The notes under the pieces are model-generated. The model was not told the DNA's origin. It saw only the letters and a list, made by a program, of their open reading frames with translations, and searched no databases. The translations under genes were made by a program, and so were the position numbers. From Drosophila pseudoobscura (lineage: Eukaryota > Arthropoda > Insecta > Diptera > Drosophilidae), in NCBI RefSeq assembly GCF_009870125.1, contig NC_046683.1, positions 10,912,001 to 10,976,000 on the forward strand: 64,000 bases of DNA, read 5' to 3'. This document shows, in pieces, positions 32,401 through 42,982 of the stretch. Numbering within the stretch: the first letter of the stretch is position 1; each line of letters begins with the position of its first letter.

Positions 32401-35004
32401 ATGCAGAGAATGCTAGTATGCAGTATCCTGGCCCTGTCCTGGATAACAGTTGGTGAGTATTCCAAAAAGGGCCTTGGGGCGCGGTGGTGTTCGTGTGTTT
32501 GCACCATTCCCAATTCGCAATTAGCGCAACCTTTCAATTACGAAGCAGTGTTGCTTGTTGCTTTTACTTTCAAAAATTCCAATTGCAATCGCGTGAAGTG
32601 GTCATAGACGGTCGCCAGACCCACCACACCACACACATGCCACCGTTAGCTCTTTTGTTCTCACCTCAGTAGCAAGCCGAAATACCGAAATCAAAATCAA
32701 AATCAAAATCCAGTTTAATTACTGGTTTCAAGCGAAGGCTAGGCCAAAGATTAGTTACCTGACTGCTCCAATTGGTAGATTGGTGGATACTTAACCCTGA
32801 GACACCGCCATGGCGGGGAGGGACAGTGGCTTATTGCTGCTGATTTGGCATGCAGATCATGTGCGCTCGATCACTTTTGCTTTTCTGTTCAAGCTGACTC
32901 ACAAGCGTAGAGCAGACGAGGGCCTGCCAGGGTTGGGCCTGGTGCACGATCATATGTAGATCTCCAATACTTAGCCGAGATCCTCAATCTTAAATCTGAT
33001 CATCGGTTCGAAATCACTGATCATTTCAAGTCGTTTGGTGCTTGGCACCACAAGTATTCAATAAATACGTATAGCATACGAGTATCAGGAATCGCAACCT
33101 AAATCAAATGCCAAAGCCCGGTCGGTCAAAGTAGAACTTGGGGCCTGTCAAACCAGTTGACAATTATGGGTGGGAATAAATAAATAAAACAAAGACTTGC
33201 AAAACAATCGCTTGATACGATCTAGATATTGCCCAACCGACACGACAAGTTTCAACCAACAAAAGGTTAGGTTGTGTTAACAATCGCTGCCATTTAATTG
33301 GTGAATGATCGAAGAACACTGTTCTTGATTGCCTTTCTTCAAATATCATTTAAGAGAACGAAGTAATGGCATGAGTTGCGCTACAATCTGGGAAGAGATC
33401 AGATCGGTTGGGATCATCTAACGATTGTTAGGCCATCGAAAGATTCGAGGCGCCATCGATTAACTTTCGTTTCGGCATTTTCGCCCCGAGAGAGTTTTCC
33501 CAACACACATTTTGTCCCAGACAAATTACCGGAAATCTTCACAGATTTAAATATATATACTCACTCGCACACATTGTATGCGTGTGCGTCTGTGTTTGTT
33601 GTATTTGGCTTTGGGCTCGGAGCAAAGTGTTGGCAGGCAGGTAGGCAATCAACCTGTTACCCGATCTCGATGGTGGCATCGGCATTCCAAGCGATATACC
33701 CAGCCGACGGTTACATCATGTTACGGAGCCGCACATTTGCCGCTAGACGCGCGCCGCACCGCTCCATGCCGCTCCATGCCGCTTCGCGAAGATGCGCGAA
33801 AGTGTCGAGACGAGCAGTGGCGTCACTTGCACTTGCACTCGCACTCGCACTCCCAAACCAGTTGCACGCCTCCGCCTCCTCATGAGAGGCAAGTCCGGAA
33901 GGAAGGCAGGGAGGCAGGAAGGAAGTGGTTAATGGTGGGTGCTGGTGACACTTTTCGCAACTGCAGTTGTCAAAATTCGATGATGCGATAAAACAATCGA
34001 GATCGATCAATTACGATGATTTTCGACTTTGTTTAATGATTTTTAAAACGATAAAAAACGATAAACGATAATAAATATATGCATGTCTATGGGTTGTCCT
34101 TAATTCGTTAAGTGATTTTTACGGATCTATTTAATCGAAGAGAAATGGAAAAATTAAAAGTACTTAGTAGTGGATATTTTACATACGTTTCTTTTGATCC
34201 ATTCCCAGGACATGCTCTGGCCGTGGGCTCACCGGAGTGCCCCGAGAAGTACGGTGAACAGGCCTATGCCCACACCGAGAACTGCGACCAGTTCTTCCTC
34301 TGCACCAATGGTACCCTGACCCTGGAGACCTGCGAGAATGGGCTGCTCTTTGATGGCAAGGGCGCCGTCCACAATCACTGCAACTACAACTGGGCCGTCG
34401 ACTGCAAGGGCCGTCAGTGGGATCGTGAGTAGATACAGATACGGATATATCCAACCGATTTGGATAAACTTTAAAATGAACTTCTTTTTGACCACCCCAC
34501 AGCCACACCGATCTCCTCGCCGGGCTGTGAGTATCAGTTCGGTTTGTATGCGGTGTCCAAGGACTGTGCCACCACGTACATCAAATGCGCCCACGGCGAG
34601 CCTCACGAGCAGGACTGCGACGCTGGCCTGGCCTACGATGAGCGCATCCATGGCTGCAACTGGCCCGACCAGCTACTCGACCACTGCAATCCCGAGGGTA
34701 AGATCCCCCACTGCCCAATCCCCACTCTATTTACGAACTACATAACAATGTTTGGCCTTGTTGCACCCTAACAGCTGTCGTTGGCTTCAAGTGCCCCACC
34801 AAGGTGGATCCCAATTCGGTGGCCGCTCGCTTCTGGCCCTTCCCACGTTTCCCCGTTTCCGGGGACTGCCATCGCCTGATCACCTGTGTGGAGGGTTATC
34901 CCCGTCTCATCAGTTGCGGCGAGGACAAGGTCTTCGATGAGCACACGCTCACCTGCGAGGAGCCCGAGTACGCCAGCGGCGGTTGCGCCAACTACGGAAA
35001 GTAG
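32401..35004 (+). CDS. Peritrophin-A: Peritrophin-A, secreted chitin-binding protein
   Basis: Exons 32401-32452 (52 nt, signal peptide), 34209-34424, 34503-34697 and 34775-35004 join into 230 residues. The signal peptide is MQRMLVCSILALSWITVG. Three CBM14 domains follow, one per exon (SPECPEKYG...CDQFFLCTNG..., CEYQFGLYAVSKDCATTYIKC..., FKCPTKVDPN...CHRLITCVEG...). Such proteins bind chitin in peritrophic matrix or cuticle. All introns are phase 1, and intron 1 is again long and separates the signal peptide. It lies 2.6 kb downstream of obst-A on the same strand. ATTAAA at 35208-35213 is the likely polyadenylation signal. It matches D. melanogaster CG17058 as I remember it. Confidence 0.93.
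32453..34208 (+). other. Peritrophin-A intron 1
   Basis: A 1756-nt intron from gtgagt to attcccag. It includes short tandem phrases (aaatcaaaatcaaaatcaaa near 32688-32712; actcgcactcgcactcgca near 33828-33850). No gene is supported. Confidence 0.6.
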
Positions 35005-35702
35005 AGATCCACGTCGTCTTCGTCCGATCTCGACTCGGATCGGATCGGATAGGCTCTGTATATAAATACGTACATATGAAAAGCTAAATAGCTCCGAATC
35101 GATCTATCCAAACCACTCAAATTCACTACAATCTATCTATCCTATCCCTGCACGCGCAAGCCTTTCGCACTGTCCCGAATTTCCTAGCGAAAAGAAACCC
35201 AATCCCGATTAAAAAAAATATTGCATATAGTAATTTTGCCTGTTAACATCGTCGTCTTTCTATCTTTCTGTATTTTATTATCTTTTTGTTGTTCTGTGGG
35301 CTTCCTTTTTGTATATGAATCGCAATAAAGTTAATTTTATTTATTGTAACACTTTTTTGGAAACAAATCCAAGCGAATACGAGCCACAAACGTTCTTTTG
35401 GCGCTGTCAGAAGTGAACTAGTATGTGGTTTTAATCCAACGGACTTTGAACTAGTTCGTGGAACGCGGTTTTGCCTGAATGCTTCGAATGCCCCGCACAA
35501 TGGTAGTATAATGAAAAACATGGATTTAGGGAATATCGGATATTGGAATAGGATAATCAATTTTTATTCTAAAGATAAGAATATGGGAAAAGTAGTTTCC
35601 ATCCATGCGGAAATACTTAGCGGCCTAAAACTATCACATCAAAAATTCAAAATTAAACCTAAAGTGAAGCCAAATGTGTGCGACATCCGTTGAATACCTG
35701 GC
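35005..35702. other. Convergent 3' ends of Peritrophin-A and the BTB-PHR gene
   Basis: Plus-strand ATTAAA at 35208-35213 serves Peritrophin-A. Minus-strand AATAAA signals (TTTATT at 35336-35341 and 35340-35345) lie about 360 nt beyond the BTB-PHR stop. No coding sequence is seen. Confidence 0.55.
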
Positions 35703-37865
35703 TCAGTCGATCAGATGCCGTGAATGGTCCTGCGGAGTGAAGAATATGATCGCATAGATGAGGCCATCGCGCACCGACTCCGTGGGATTGCCCACGTTGA
35801 ACATGAACTTGACGCGATGGCTGTTGGCGTCGGGCACGCACGAGTACATTGGATACCAGCCGGTCTTGTTGAACACCACGTATATCTTGTAGATCTGGTT
35901 GCGGTAGATGTAGACGGGCCGGTCAAAGGTGATGTCCAGCAGCGAGTCATACCGCACCCGGGCAGTGCAATGGGTGTAGGTGATGCGCGAGCCGTGCATA
36001 TCCTGGATGTGGGCGTAGAGAACCTCGTTGTAGCGTTCGGTGAAGCCGGCGGAGGTCATCAGCTCGCCGCAGAGCACACGCGTGGGCACTTGGACGCCCA
36101 GTATCCAGATGTTTGTGTCTACCTGGAAGGTGACTCCCGCATCCGTGACGCTGGTATTGCGATAGTCGAACTGACGTGTCAGCGAGCGCGTGCAGTAGGC
36201 TCGGACCATGTCGTTGTGCTGGTTCCCACCGGGTTCTCCTCCACCTCCATTTACACCACCTACGCCACCACCACCTCCAGCAGCTGGTGGCTCGTTTTCA
36301 TTGACGTTGTTTGGTCCAGCGGGGGCAGCTCCTCCGCCTTCATAGCCATCGCCAAAGCAACGCAATGTGGCATGGCTAGCGGGATTAGCGCCCGGATTGT
36401 CCGCCACACTCACCGTTTCCGGTGCTCGCAAGCCTATGGGCATGATACCCTCCTCGCCAAAGACGCCAGCATTAATAGGGGGGGCGGGCGCGTCTGCGCG
36501 ATTGTTCGTGCGATGTATTGTGGCCCCCATGCGGGAAAAGAGCACCTCGCCCCCGTTGTTTCGGTTCCCAAAAACCTGAAAGATGGTTGCCGATGATGCG
36601 GCAGCGGCTCCGGAATGACGATAGGAGGTGGACAACTCTCTCTGACGGTGTCCAGATTCGTAGAAGTTCCGAGTGCTGCGAGAGACACAGAAGCCCTCGG
36701 GCATGTTACAGTCGTTCAGTGTGGGACTGGAGATCTTGATGAGGATGGCGAGAGCCTCATGCTGCTGCAACAGCTTGGAACGGGCCGGGCCTTCAGCAAA
36801 CTGCTGCGGTGTCATGGTAAGGAAACGTATCTTCTTGACGGCCTGCCGCAGCATCGCCCCGTCCATGATGGTGCGCTGGGCATCCATTATGTTAATCATG
36901 TTAACCTCATCGTCGAGGGCATTGCCCGAGGCATCGCTTTCGATGATGACCACATCGTCAGAGGCAGCGGCATCAGCATCGGCATCGGCATCGGCATTGG
37001 AATTCGCATCAGGCGAAGCGGCCGCTGCCGCAGCAGCTGCGGAAGAGGTTGAGGCTCCATTCGGATCTGCCTCGAAGCTGTCCCCATCATCATCCTGATG
37101 CATGTGCTGGACCATGGCTGCCACATCGGGCTCCATCTTGATTTCCTCCACCATTATATCGCCGGTGGAGTGGTCTGGCGACTGTTTGGTCGTGATTTCT
37201 TTGTCGCCGGACATGTAGAGGCCTTCGGGCTGGCCGGGTTCGTTGAGAATGCCCCTCTCACTGGCAAACTTCAGCAGGCAGTTGAAGAGATCAAGCTCAG
37301 AGTCGATGTTTAGACGGTTCTGATCCAGTATTGCCATCAATGTGGATACCTCGATGTCCATGAAGCTGGGATCCAACAGCACCTCCCTGGTGTTTGTCGC
37401 AATCAGGTCCATGCTGCTCTGCATAATGCGCGGCTCATCGAATAGCTTGGCAAACTCGTAGGCGCGACAGGCGTTCTTGGGACTTAGATCGGCCCACAGG
37501 AAGTGGGTGCAGCGGGTGACGACATGGGGCAGCATATATTTCTTGGCCACGTAGCACAGCTCGCAGGCCTTATCAAAGGAGCCAATGGTGATGCGGTCCG
37601 TGTAGATGTACTCCATCATGGCCTCAAAGGCCTCCGGCTGCACATCGGGTATAACAATGGGATCGGTCTTGTCCGGCAGATTGCCAAAGAACATGCGCTC
37701 AAACACCGGCGAGCCCATCGCCAGGAGTAGCTTATGGCCGGCAATGATGCGGTGGTTGGGCGATGTGCCCACCAGGAAACGGCAGTCGGCCCATTTTTCA
37801 GTCTGCAGCAGATATTGGCCGCGATCCTTAATCGCAGTGAGATTGTTTTGCCAGTCGACATCCAT
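35703..37865 (-). CDS. CG1826: BTB-BACK-PHR domain protein (probable Cullin-3 adaptor)
   Basis: A single uninterrupted frame of 720 residues. The BTB domain is at about 20-125 (WADCRFLVGTSPNHRIIAGHKLLLAMGSPVFERMFFG). The first half of BACK is at about 128-205, and a linker rich in Ala, Asp and Ser is at about 207-333. A second BACK-like part is at about 335-378 (AVKKIRFLTMTPQQFAEGPA), and a PHR domain is at about 565-720. Relatives are BTBD1/2/3/6, substrate receptors of Cul3 ubiquitin ligases; the fly role is inferred from these. The linker holds a SUMO consensus at IKME (K243) and an acidic-flanked hydrophobic VVII (305-308) resembling a SUMO-interacting motif. A low-complexity Gly-rich stretch precedes PHR. 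The promoter is copy B of the cassette at 38033-38254. Confidence 0.9.
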   Translation of the reverse strand: MDVDWQNNLTAIKDRGQYLLQTEKWADCRFLVGTSPNHRIIAGHKLLLAMGSPVFERMFFGNLPDKTDPIVIPDVQPEAFEAMMEYIYTDRITIGSFDKACELCYVAKKYMLPHVVTRCTHFLWADLSPKNACRAYEFAKLFDEPRIMQSSMDLIATNTREVLLDPSFMDIEVSTLMAILDQNRLNIDSELDLFNCLLKFASERGILNEPGQPEGLYMSGDKEITTKQSPDHSTGDIMVEEIKMEPDVAAMVQHMHQDDDGDSFEADPNGASTSSAAAAAAAASPDANSNADADADADAAASDDVVIIESDASGNALDDEVNMINIMDAQRTIMDGAMLRQAVKKIRFLTMTPQQFAEGPARSKLLQQHEALAILIKISSPTLNDCNMPEGFCVSRSTRNFYESGHRQRELSTSYRHSGAAAASSATIFQVFGNRNNGGEVLFSRMGATIHRTNNRADAPAPPINAGVFGEEGIMPIGLRAPETVSVADNPGANPASHATLRCFGDGYEGGGAAPAGPNNVNENEPPAAGGGGGVGGVNGGGGEPGGNQHNDMVRAYCTRSLTRQFDYRNTSVTDAGVTFQVDTNIWILGVQVPTRVLCGELMTSAGFTERYNEVLYAHIQDMHGSRITYTHCTARVRYDSLLDITFDRPVYIYRNQIYKIYVVFNKTGWYPMYSCVPDANSHRVKFMFNVGNPTESVRDGLIYAIIFFTPQDHSRHLID

Positions 37866-38032
37866 GACCTTTTTTGAGCAAAGGAATCGTTAAATATCAG
37901 CCGCTATGTTTAGATCGATGCTATTTACCGGTTTTTTGTTCTAGCTTCCACGCAAATTAGGAAATTCGTTGAATTTAAAAGTAGAAAATGGATAAAAAAC
38001 AAAGACAACTCGGAAATTGTTTAGGTTGCAGT
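37866..38032. other. BTB-PHR leader
   Basis: 167 nt between the ATG and the motif-1 site, expected to contain the transcription start and 5' UTR of the minus-strand BTB-PHR gene. Confidence 0.5.
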
Positions 38033-38254
38033 GTTCAGTGTGACCGCAGAATTATCGTTAAAATATTCCGTCCGACCCTCAGAAATATACCGTCTCATTG
38101 TAAAAATATACCGTAAATATACTGACGAATTCAAGTTATATTATATATAATCCTCGATTTTGATATTCCGTGGAATATTACTAGCTAGATAGAACCTTCA
38201 GCCCTGCCCACGTAATTTTATACGATTATTGAATCAATTTTCTACTTCATTGCT
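38033..38254 (-). promoter_or_regulatory. Promoter cassette repeat, copy B (upstream of the BTB-PHR gene)
   Basis: It carries CTGCGGTCACACTG on the minus strand (38036-38049), an Ohler motif 1 / M1BP site facing the BTB-PHR gene. GGTATATTT-type Ohler 6 motifs follow upstream. It is homologous to copy A at 6190-6420, with the 28-nt block at 38102-38129 identical to 6269-6296. Confidence 0.75.
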
Positions 38255-38349
38255 TTATTTTAAACACTTTTATTGGGTTTTGAATAGAAAAATATTTTAG
38301 CGAAAAAGGTCAACCAAAAAAATTCGTAAGACTGTAATCGTTCATATTG

Positions 38350-38443
38350 CTCAATTTTGATATTCCGTTGAATAAAGCTGGCTAACTAAAACCTTCGGCG
38401 CTGCCCACATAGTTTTATCCTATTGATGAATAAATTTTCTACA
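38350..38443 (-). repeat. Promoter cassette repeat, partial copy C
   Basis: It matches the distal half of copy B: tcaattttgatattccgttgaata, then gctggctaactaaaaccttcg and gcccacatagttttat, versus the diverged 38150-38245 stretch of copy B. It has the same orientation as B and lacks the motif-1 end. Confidence 0.6.
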
Positions 38444-38519
38444 AGATTAATTACTTTTGAGTACTCCCATTTACTGTATTTTGACTAAAACAAGGTTAAA
38501 CACAAAAGTTACTCGGGCT

Positions 38520-38605
38520 CTTTTACTGTATATTTTTAAAATGAGACGGTATATTTTTGTATATTTCTGAGGGTCAGACCGTATATTTCATCGCATTTTC
38601 AGATT
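38520..38605 (+). repeat. Promoter cassette repeat, partial inverted copy D
   Basis: On the plus strand it reads gagacggtatatttttgtatatttctgagggtcagaccgtatatttcatcg. This is the inverse complement of the proximal half of copy B with Ohler-6-like GGTATATTT motifs, now facing Rab10. The motif-1 site is not preserved. Confidence 0.6.
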
Positions 38606-39140
38606 TTAGTGCCACCATGTCTACCTCACACACCTTGCAAATGTGTATACTTTTCACAGTATTTTCCTGTATGCAAGACGCGATATTGACTCACCCTCTT
38701 GTCGAATGCACCAAAGTAGGAAACGTGTAGAAATGCCATTTAGAGCCATGTTCCAGGCCACATCAAATTTTTGATCGTTTTCCTACATTTTTTCAAAAAT
38801 GTCGGAAGAAAAGCCTTGTCAGAAAGTGAATAACGGAGGTTTTCACACTGGCGCTTCAATGGGGCTTATATGAAAAAAACGGGAAAAAATTTGTCGCTTT
38901 TGGTAATTACATAAAAATGTAGTTAATATGTAGCAAATGTGCAGTCAGCGTGTAGTTACCGTGTAAGAAAACTAATTTAGTGAGCATTCTTTGTGTTTAA
39001 GTTTACGTTTGCTTAAGTTTAACCTGTCTTGTAGGAAATTGATTTAGTAATCGGATGCAACTATAAGTTCAGAGCTGAGGGTCTTAGCTTGCTGGAAATA
39101 TTCAACCGTATATCAAAAACGATGGAACATGATCGGACTT

Positions 39141-39220
39141 GAATACATGTAATTCGTCAGTATATTTATGGTATATTTTGATATTTGTGACGCAGTTCGG
39201 TATATTTCTGAGGGTCAGAA
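39141..39220 (+). promoter_or_regulatory. Promoter cassette repeat, copy E (upstream of Rab10)
   Basis: On the plus strand it has aattcgtcagtatatttatggtatatttt, then cggtatatttctgagggtcag. This matches the complement of cassette copies A and B (tcgtcagtatatttacggtatatttt and gacggtatatttctgagggtcgg). It lies about 270 nt upstream of the Rab10 ATG in the transcription direction, so it is a plausible Rab10 core promoter of the Ohler-6 type. Confidence 0.6.
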
Positions 39221-39492
39221 AAAAGAGAAAAATATAAAGTCAAATCAAATGCGCATAGCTGAAATAAATCAACGTTTCTCATCAAATCAATCAGCATCCA
39301 AAGCCAAGAAACAACAAAACATATTTAAATAAAGCGAAGCATATACAAATTGCATTTAGAGCAAGAGCATTAGTCGCTTGTCACCTGTGTGCTGTGGGTG
39401 TGTGTGTGTGTGTGTTTGTGTGGGTGCGTGCGTTGTGTGCTGCGCGTGTGTTTGTGTGTGCTTTGTTCTATAAGAGCCGCTGGTGTGTGGAA

Positions 39493-41061
39493 ATGGCGAA
39501 GAAAACCTACGATTTGCTCTTTAAACTGTTGCTAATTGGCGATTCGGGTGTTGGCAAGACCTGCATATTATTCCGTTTCTCCGATGATGCCTTCACCTCC
39601 ACCTTTATATCCACCATAGGTGAGTGACATGGGCCATGGCCTGTCCAAAAGGCAAACGGGATATTCGTACAAACACTTTGCCTACAATTTACTTATGTAG
39701 TACATGTGTATGCACATGTGTAGATGCCGGAGTTGTGTCAGCTGTGTCAGTGGGTAGGCGGTGGCGGCTGTGTCAAGGATATGCGTGTGTGTAATTGGGC
39801 GTGGCATTGTCTTATCGGTGGGATCAGAAACGGGAATATTCCCTGCAAAGGCATCTCGACATGTGCGCATATGTATGCTTATGTTTCTCAGTGTGAGTGC
39901 ATTGTACTGTTTCTCTCTGCATATGTAAATAAATATGTGTGAATGTACAGATCGTTGCAGCCTTTGGACTCGGCCTGTGGAGTGCGGGTTACGGTAGCCC
40001 TGCCCCTAGTTAGGCAATAAAACTAGATTAATACACGTAACCGATACGTGCAAACATTTATTTATCTATCTGTCTCACTACCATATCCGTGTCTGCCCCA
40101 TGGGCTGTGTGTGTGTGTGCGTCGTGTGTGTGCTGTGGTGATTCATAATTTATGAGAGAGGACAACTGTTTTTTTTTTTTGGTTTATGGCCAGTCGGCGT
40201 TCTAATGCATATTGTGACGTCATAACGTATGATTAAATTTTATTCTTAGGAATTGATTTCAAAATCAAAACCGTGGAACTGAGGGGCAAAAAGATCAAAC
40301 TACAGATATGGGACACGGCCGGCCAGGAGAGATTCCACACAATAACCACCTCCTACTATCGCGGGGCGATGGGCATCATGCTAGTCTATGACATAACGAA
40401 CGAAAAGAGTTTCGAGAATATCGTCAAATGGCTACGGAACATAGACGAGGTGAGTGCAAGAGTAAATAAGTGGTCCCGTTCGCTGATTGATTCATCATCA
40501 TCATCACTCTCTCTCTTCCGCTCGCTCTCACTCTCTCTCTCTCTCTCTCTCTGTCTTCTGTGGCTCTCTGCAGCATGCCAACGAGGATGTCGAGAAGATG
40601 ATACTGGGCAACAAATGCGATATGACGGACAAGCGTGTGGTGAACAAAGAGCGCGGCGAGGCGGTAAGCAAAACTCAACCATTATGGCTACAGCAGCGGT
40701 CAACAGAATAGTGTTTTTATGGCAATATCTAAATTATAAGTTCTATTTTATGAGCAGAAAGGAAGAAATGCTTCTCATTGCCACTATGATATTGATCGCA
40801 GCTGTAGGCAAGACATCTTTCCATTCGTATAAACTGACTATTTCCGTAATACTCTCCATTTAGATTGCCCGCGAGCACGGCATAAGGTTCATGGAAACAT
40901 CCGCCAAGTCGAACACCAACATTGAGCGTGCTTTTTGCGAGCTTGCCGAGGCCATATTGGATAAGACATCTGGAAAGGAGGCGGCCGAGAATCCTGAGCG
41001 CGTCGTCATCGATCGCCGGAATAATGACAAGGCCCCGGGCTACAGCAAATGCTGTGCGTAA
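39493..41061 (+). CDS. Rab10: Rab10 small GTPase
   Basis: Exons 39493-39619, 40250-40449, 40574-40663 and 40864-41061 give 204 residues, the length of fly Rab10. Rab10 directs polarised exocytosis, including basement-membrane secretion in follicle cells. Motifs present are P-loop GDSGVGKT (16-23), switch I in FISTIGIDF, WDTAGQE with Q68, GNKCDM, ETSAKS, and the C-terminal prenylation site GYSKCCA. It is nearly identical to D. melanogaster Rab10 (CG17060) as I recall it. The exon 3 acceptor follows a CT microsatellite at about 40507-40552 that forms an extended pyrimidine tract. The 3' UTR is long, with ATTAAA at 42452-42457. Upstream lies promoter cassette copy E. Confidence 0.96.
39620..40249 (+). 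other. Rab10 intron 1
   Basis: A 630-nt intron from gtgagt to attcttag. It holds GT-rich microsatellite DNA near 40106-40135. No exon or RNA gene is recognised. Confidence 0.7.
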
Positions 41062-42982
41062 AACGGGGACGAGTGGCCCTGAGGCCGGCCCGTTGGTCAA
41101 GGCTCTCTCTGCCGTGGCCGTGGCGGTGGCGGTGGCGTGTGTTTAGCTGTGTGACGCGAGACGAGATATTGGGGGTTTGCGGATCGGTTTTTGAAACTGC
41201 TCCACACGCAAATGAAGCAATAAACGTAAACACACACAGACCGGGGTAGATGGAGACGAGAGAAATTACTTACTACAAGAAGATATGCAGAAGGAAAAGC
41301 AAGCAAACAAACAATAGAAACAGTAACAGAAACAACCTACCTAAAGTTTAAACAATTTGTAACAACGAACATTTGGAAGAAACTTTACAATCCGTAGACG
41401 ACAAAGATGTTTGTTATAAGAAAGCTTCAGATACAGAAACAGCTAGAGATACAGATACGTTAGTTAACGCACAACACATTTTGAACCAAGAACAATTCTC
41501 GACCAACAACAAAACAAACAAAAATTATAAACCGCGCGAGCGAGAGAAGCAGAAGAAGGAGAAACAGAACTGCATTTCATGTCTGTCTCAGGGCACTGCA
41601 CTCCAGGACTGTTTAAGGCGTGTCAGGCGTGTCAGGCTTCCCAGGAAAGCGGACATCTTGAGCGATTTCTAGTTAGCTAACGTGGGACAGATTTTTTACA
41701 ATACGAGTAATACGAGTAGGGAGTACCACAGAAGAACAACACCCTTATTTCCATAGACCATCTCTAGACGAGAGAACGCTAGAAAAACAAAGCAATTTTT
41801 TATAATGGAACATTTTTTGATATGCTATATACCATGATTCCTAGTACATACTACACCAGCGCACCTTTACTGCTCCATCTTCCATCTTCCATTACCACAG
41901 TCCGCAGTCCGCAGTCCACAGTCCACAGTCCGTAGTCCTCTGGCAAAAGTGTGGGTGGGTTTTTCTTCATCGTACTATTTGTGTTTGCAGCCTGGATACC
42001 TACCAGTAATACATAGGTTTATATATATACTCATGTGTATATGCTATGGTACTTATATATGTAGCTTCGTTTTCGTTTTTGTATCGTTTCGTTTTGTTTG
42101 TAAGTTGTCGCAGAGTGAGGAGGGGTGGGGTTGGGGGGTCTTCTGGGTCTGGAATCACTCATCATGCCAGGGGTTTCGCTGTGCCTGTTTCCACAATTGT
42201 TTTCTGATCAATGCATATATATAGTACACACCATATGTGTGTGTGTGTGTGAGTGTGGGGGGAGGAAGGGCGGGGTGTTATCGTTTTAATCGCGCCCAGC
42301 CTAAAACCTAAAAAACCTAAATATTATGATGTACGTTTGTGTACTTTTTCCTTCTTGTAATTTTATTGTAAACCTATTTTTTTTGTGTAATACTTATTAT
42401 TTGTAATTGTATATGGATTTAGTGTAGTTGTCCACACCAAATGATTTACCGATTAAAAAAAATATAATGAACAATCCAAGCCATATCCCCAATACAGCGA
42501 TGAAGGCTGCATGCGGAGTATTTTGTGGTGAAAGGAAACCTTGTTGGCGATCCTACGATTTCACATCTACTTTTGTGATGATCTCAACCCAAGCACGATG
42601 TGCAAAGACCTCGAACCATCCAAAGGATTAGAAGGTTCCTTCGGTGGAATGAACAGATCTGTGTAGTGCATATTTGGAATAATGCTTCATTTTGTAGGCA
42701 TATTAACAGACATATCACTTGAGGAGTCGTGTTTCAAACGATTGTTCCACAATCTTACAACTTTTATCCAGTGAAAAGATTTGAGCTGAGGGACATACAG
42801 GGACATCCTACAAATCACAGCTTGTGCGTGTAATACAGAATACAGAACTACTCTGCAATTGGAACGTAGAGATTTCACAGTTTAATCAGAGAATCGTGCG
42901 TGTATAATACATATGTGCATCCCAGTATCGCTTCTATATCCTTCTATCGTGTATATGTACATATAAATATGTATAGCGTGTA
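41062..42982. other. Rab10 3' UTR and spacer to the deacetylase gene
   Basis: It is rich in acaaac/aacaaa stretches around 41280-41530, typical of fly 3' UTRs. GT microsatellite is at 42236-42251. ATTAAA at 42452-42457 is a possible polyadenylation signal for Rab10. 42460-42982 lacks coding signal and includes the 3' end of the minus-strand deacetylase gene. Confidence 0.5.

Larger units (their letters stand above)
38255..39140. other. Spacer between BTB-PHR and Rab10 containing copies C and D
   Basis: Apart from copies C and D there is AT-rich sequence without coding signal. tgtgtatacttttcacagtatttt near 38643-38667 and similar phrases are not recognised as any known element. Confidence 0.4.

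Noticed and set aside
32995-33020. Possible tRNA B box (ggttcgaaatc)
   Set aside because: Does not match GGTTCGANTCC and no A box or acceptor stem is nearby. No tRNA gene was found in the window.
35724-36596. 290-codon plus-strand open frame
   Set aside because: Antisense shadow of the BTB-PHR gene.
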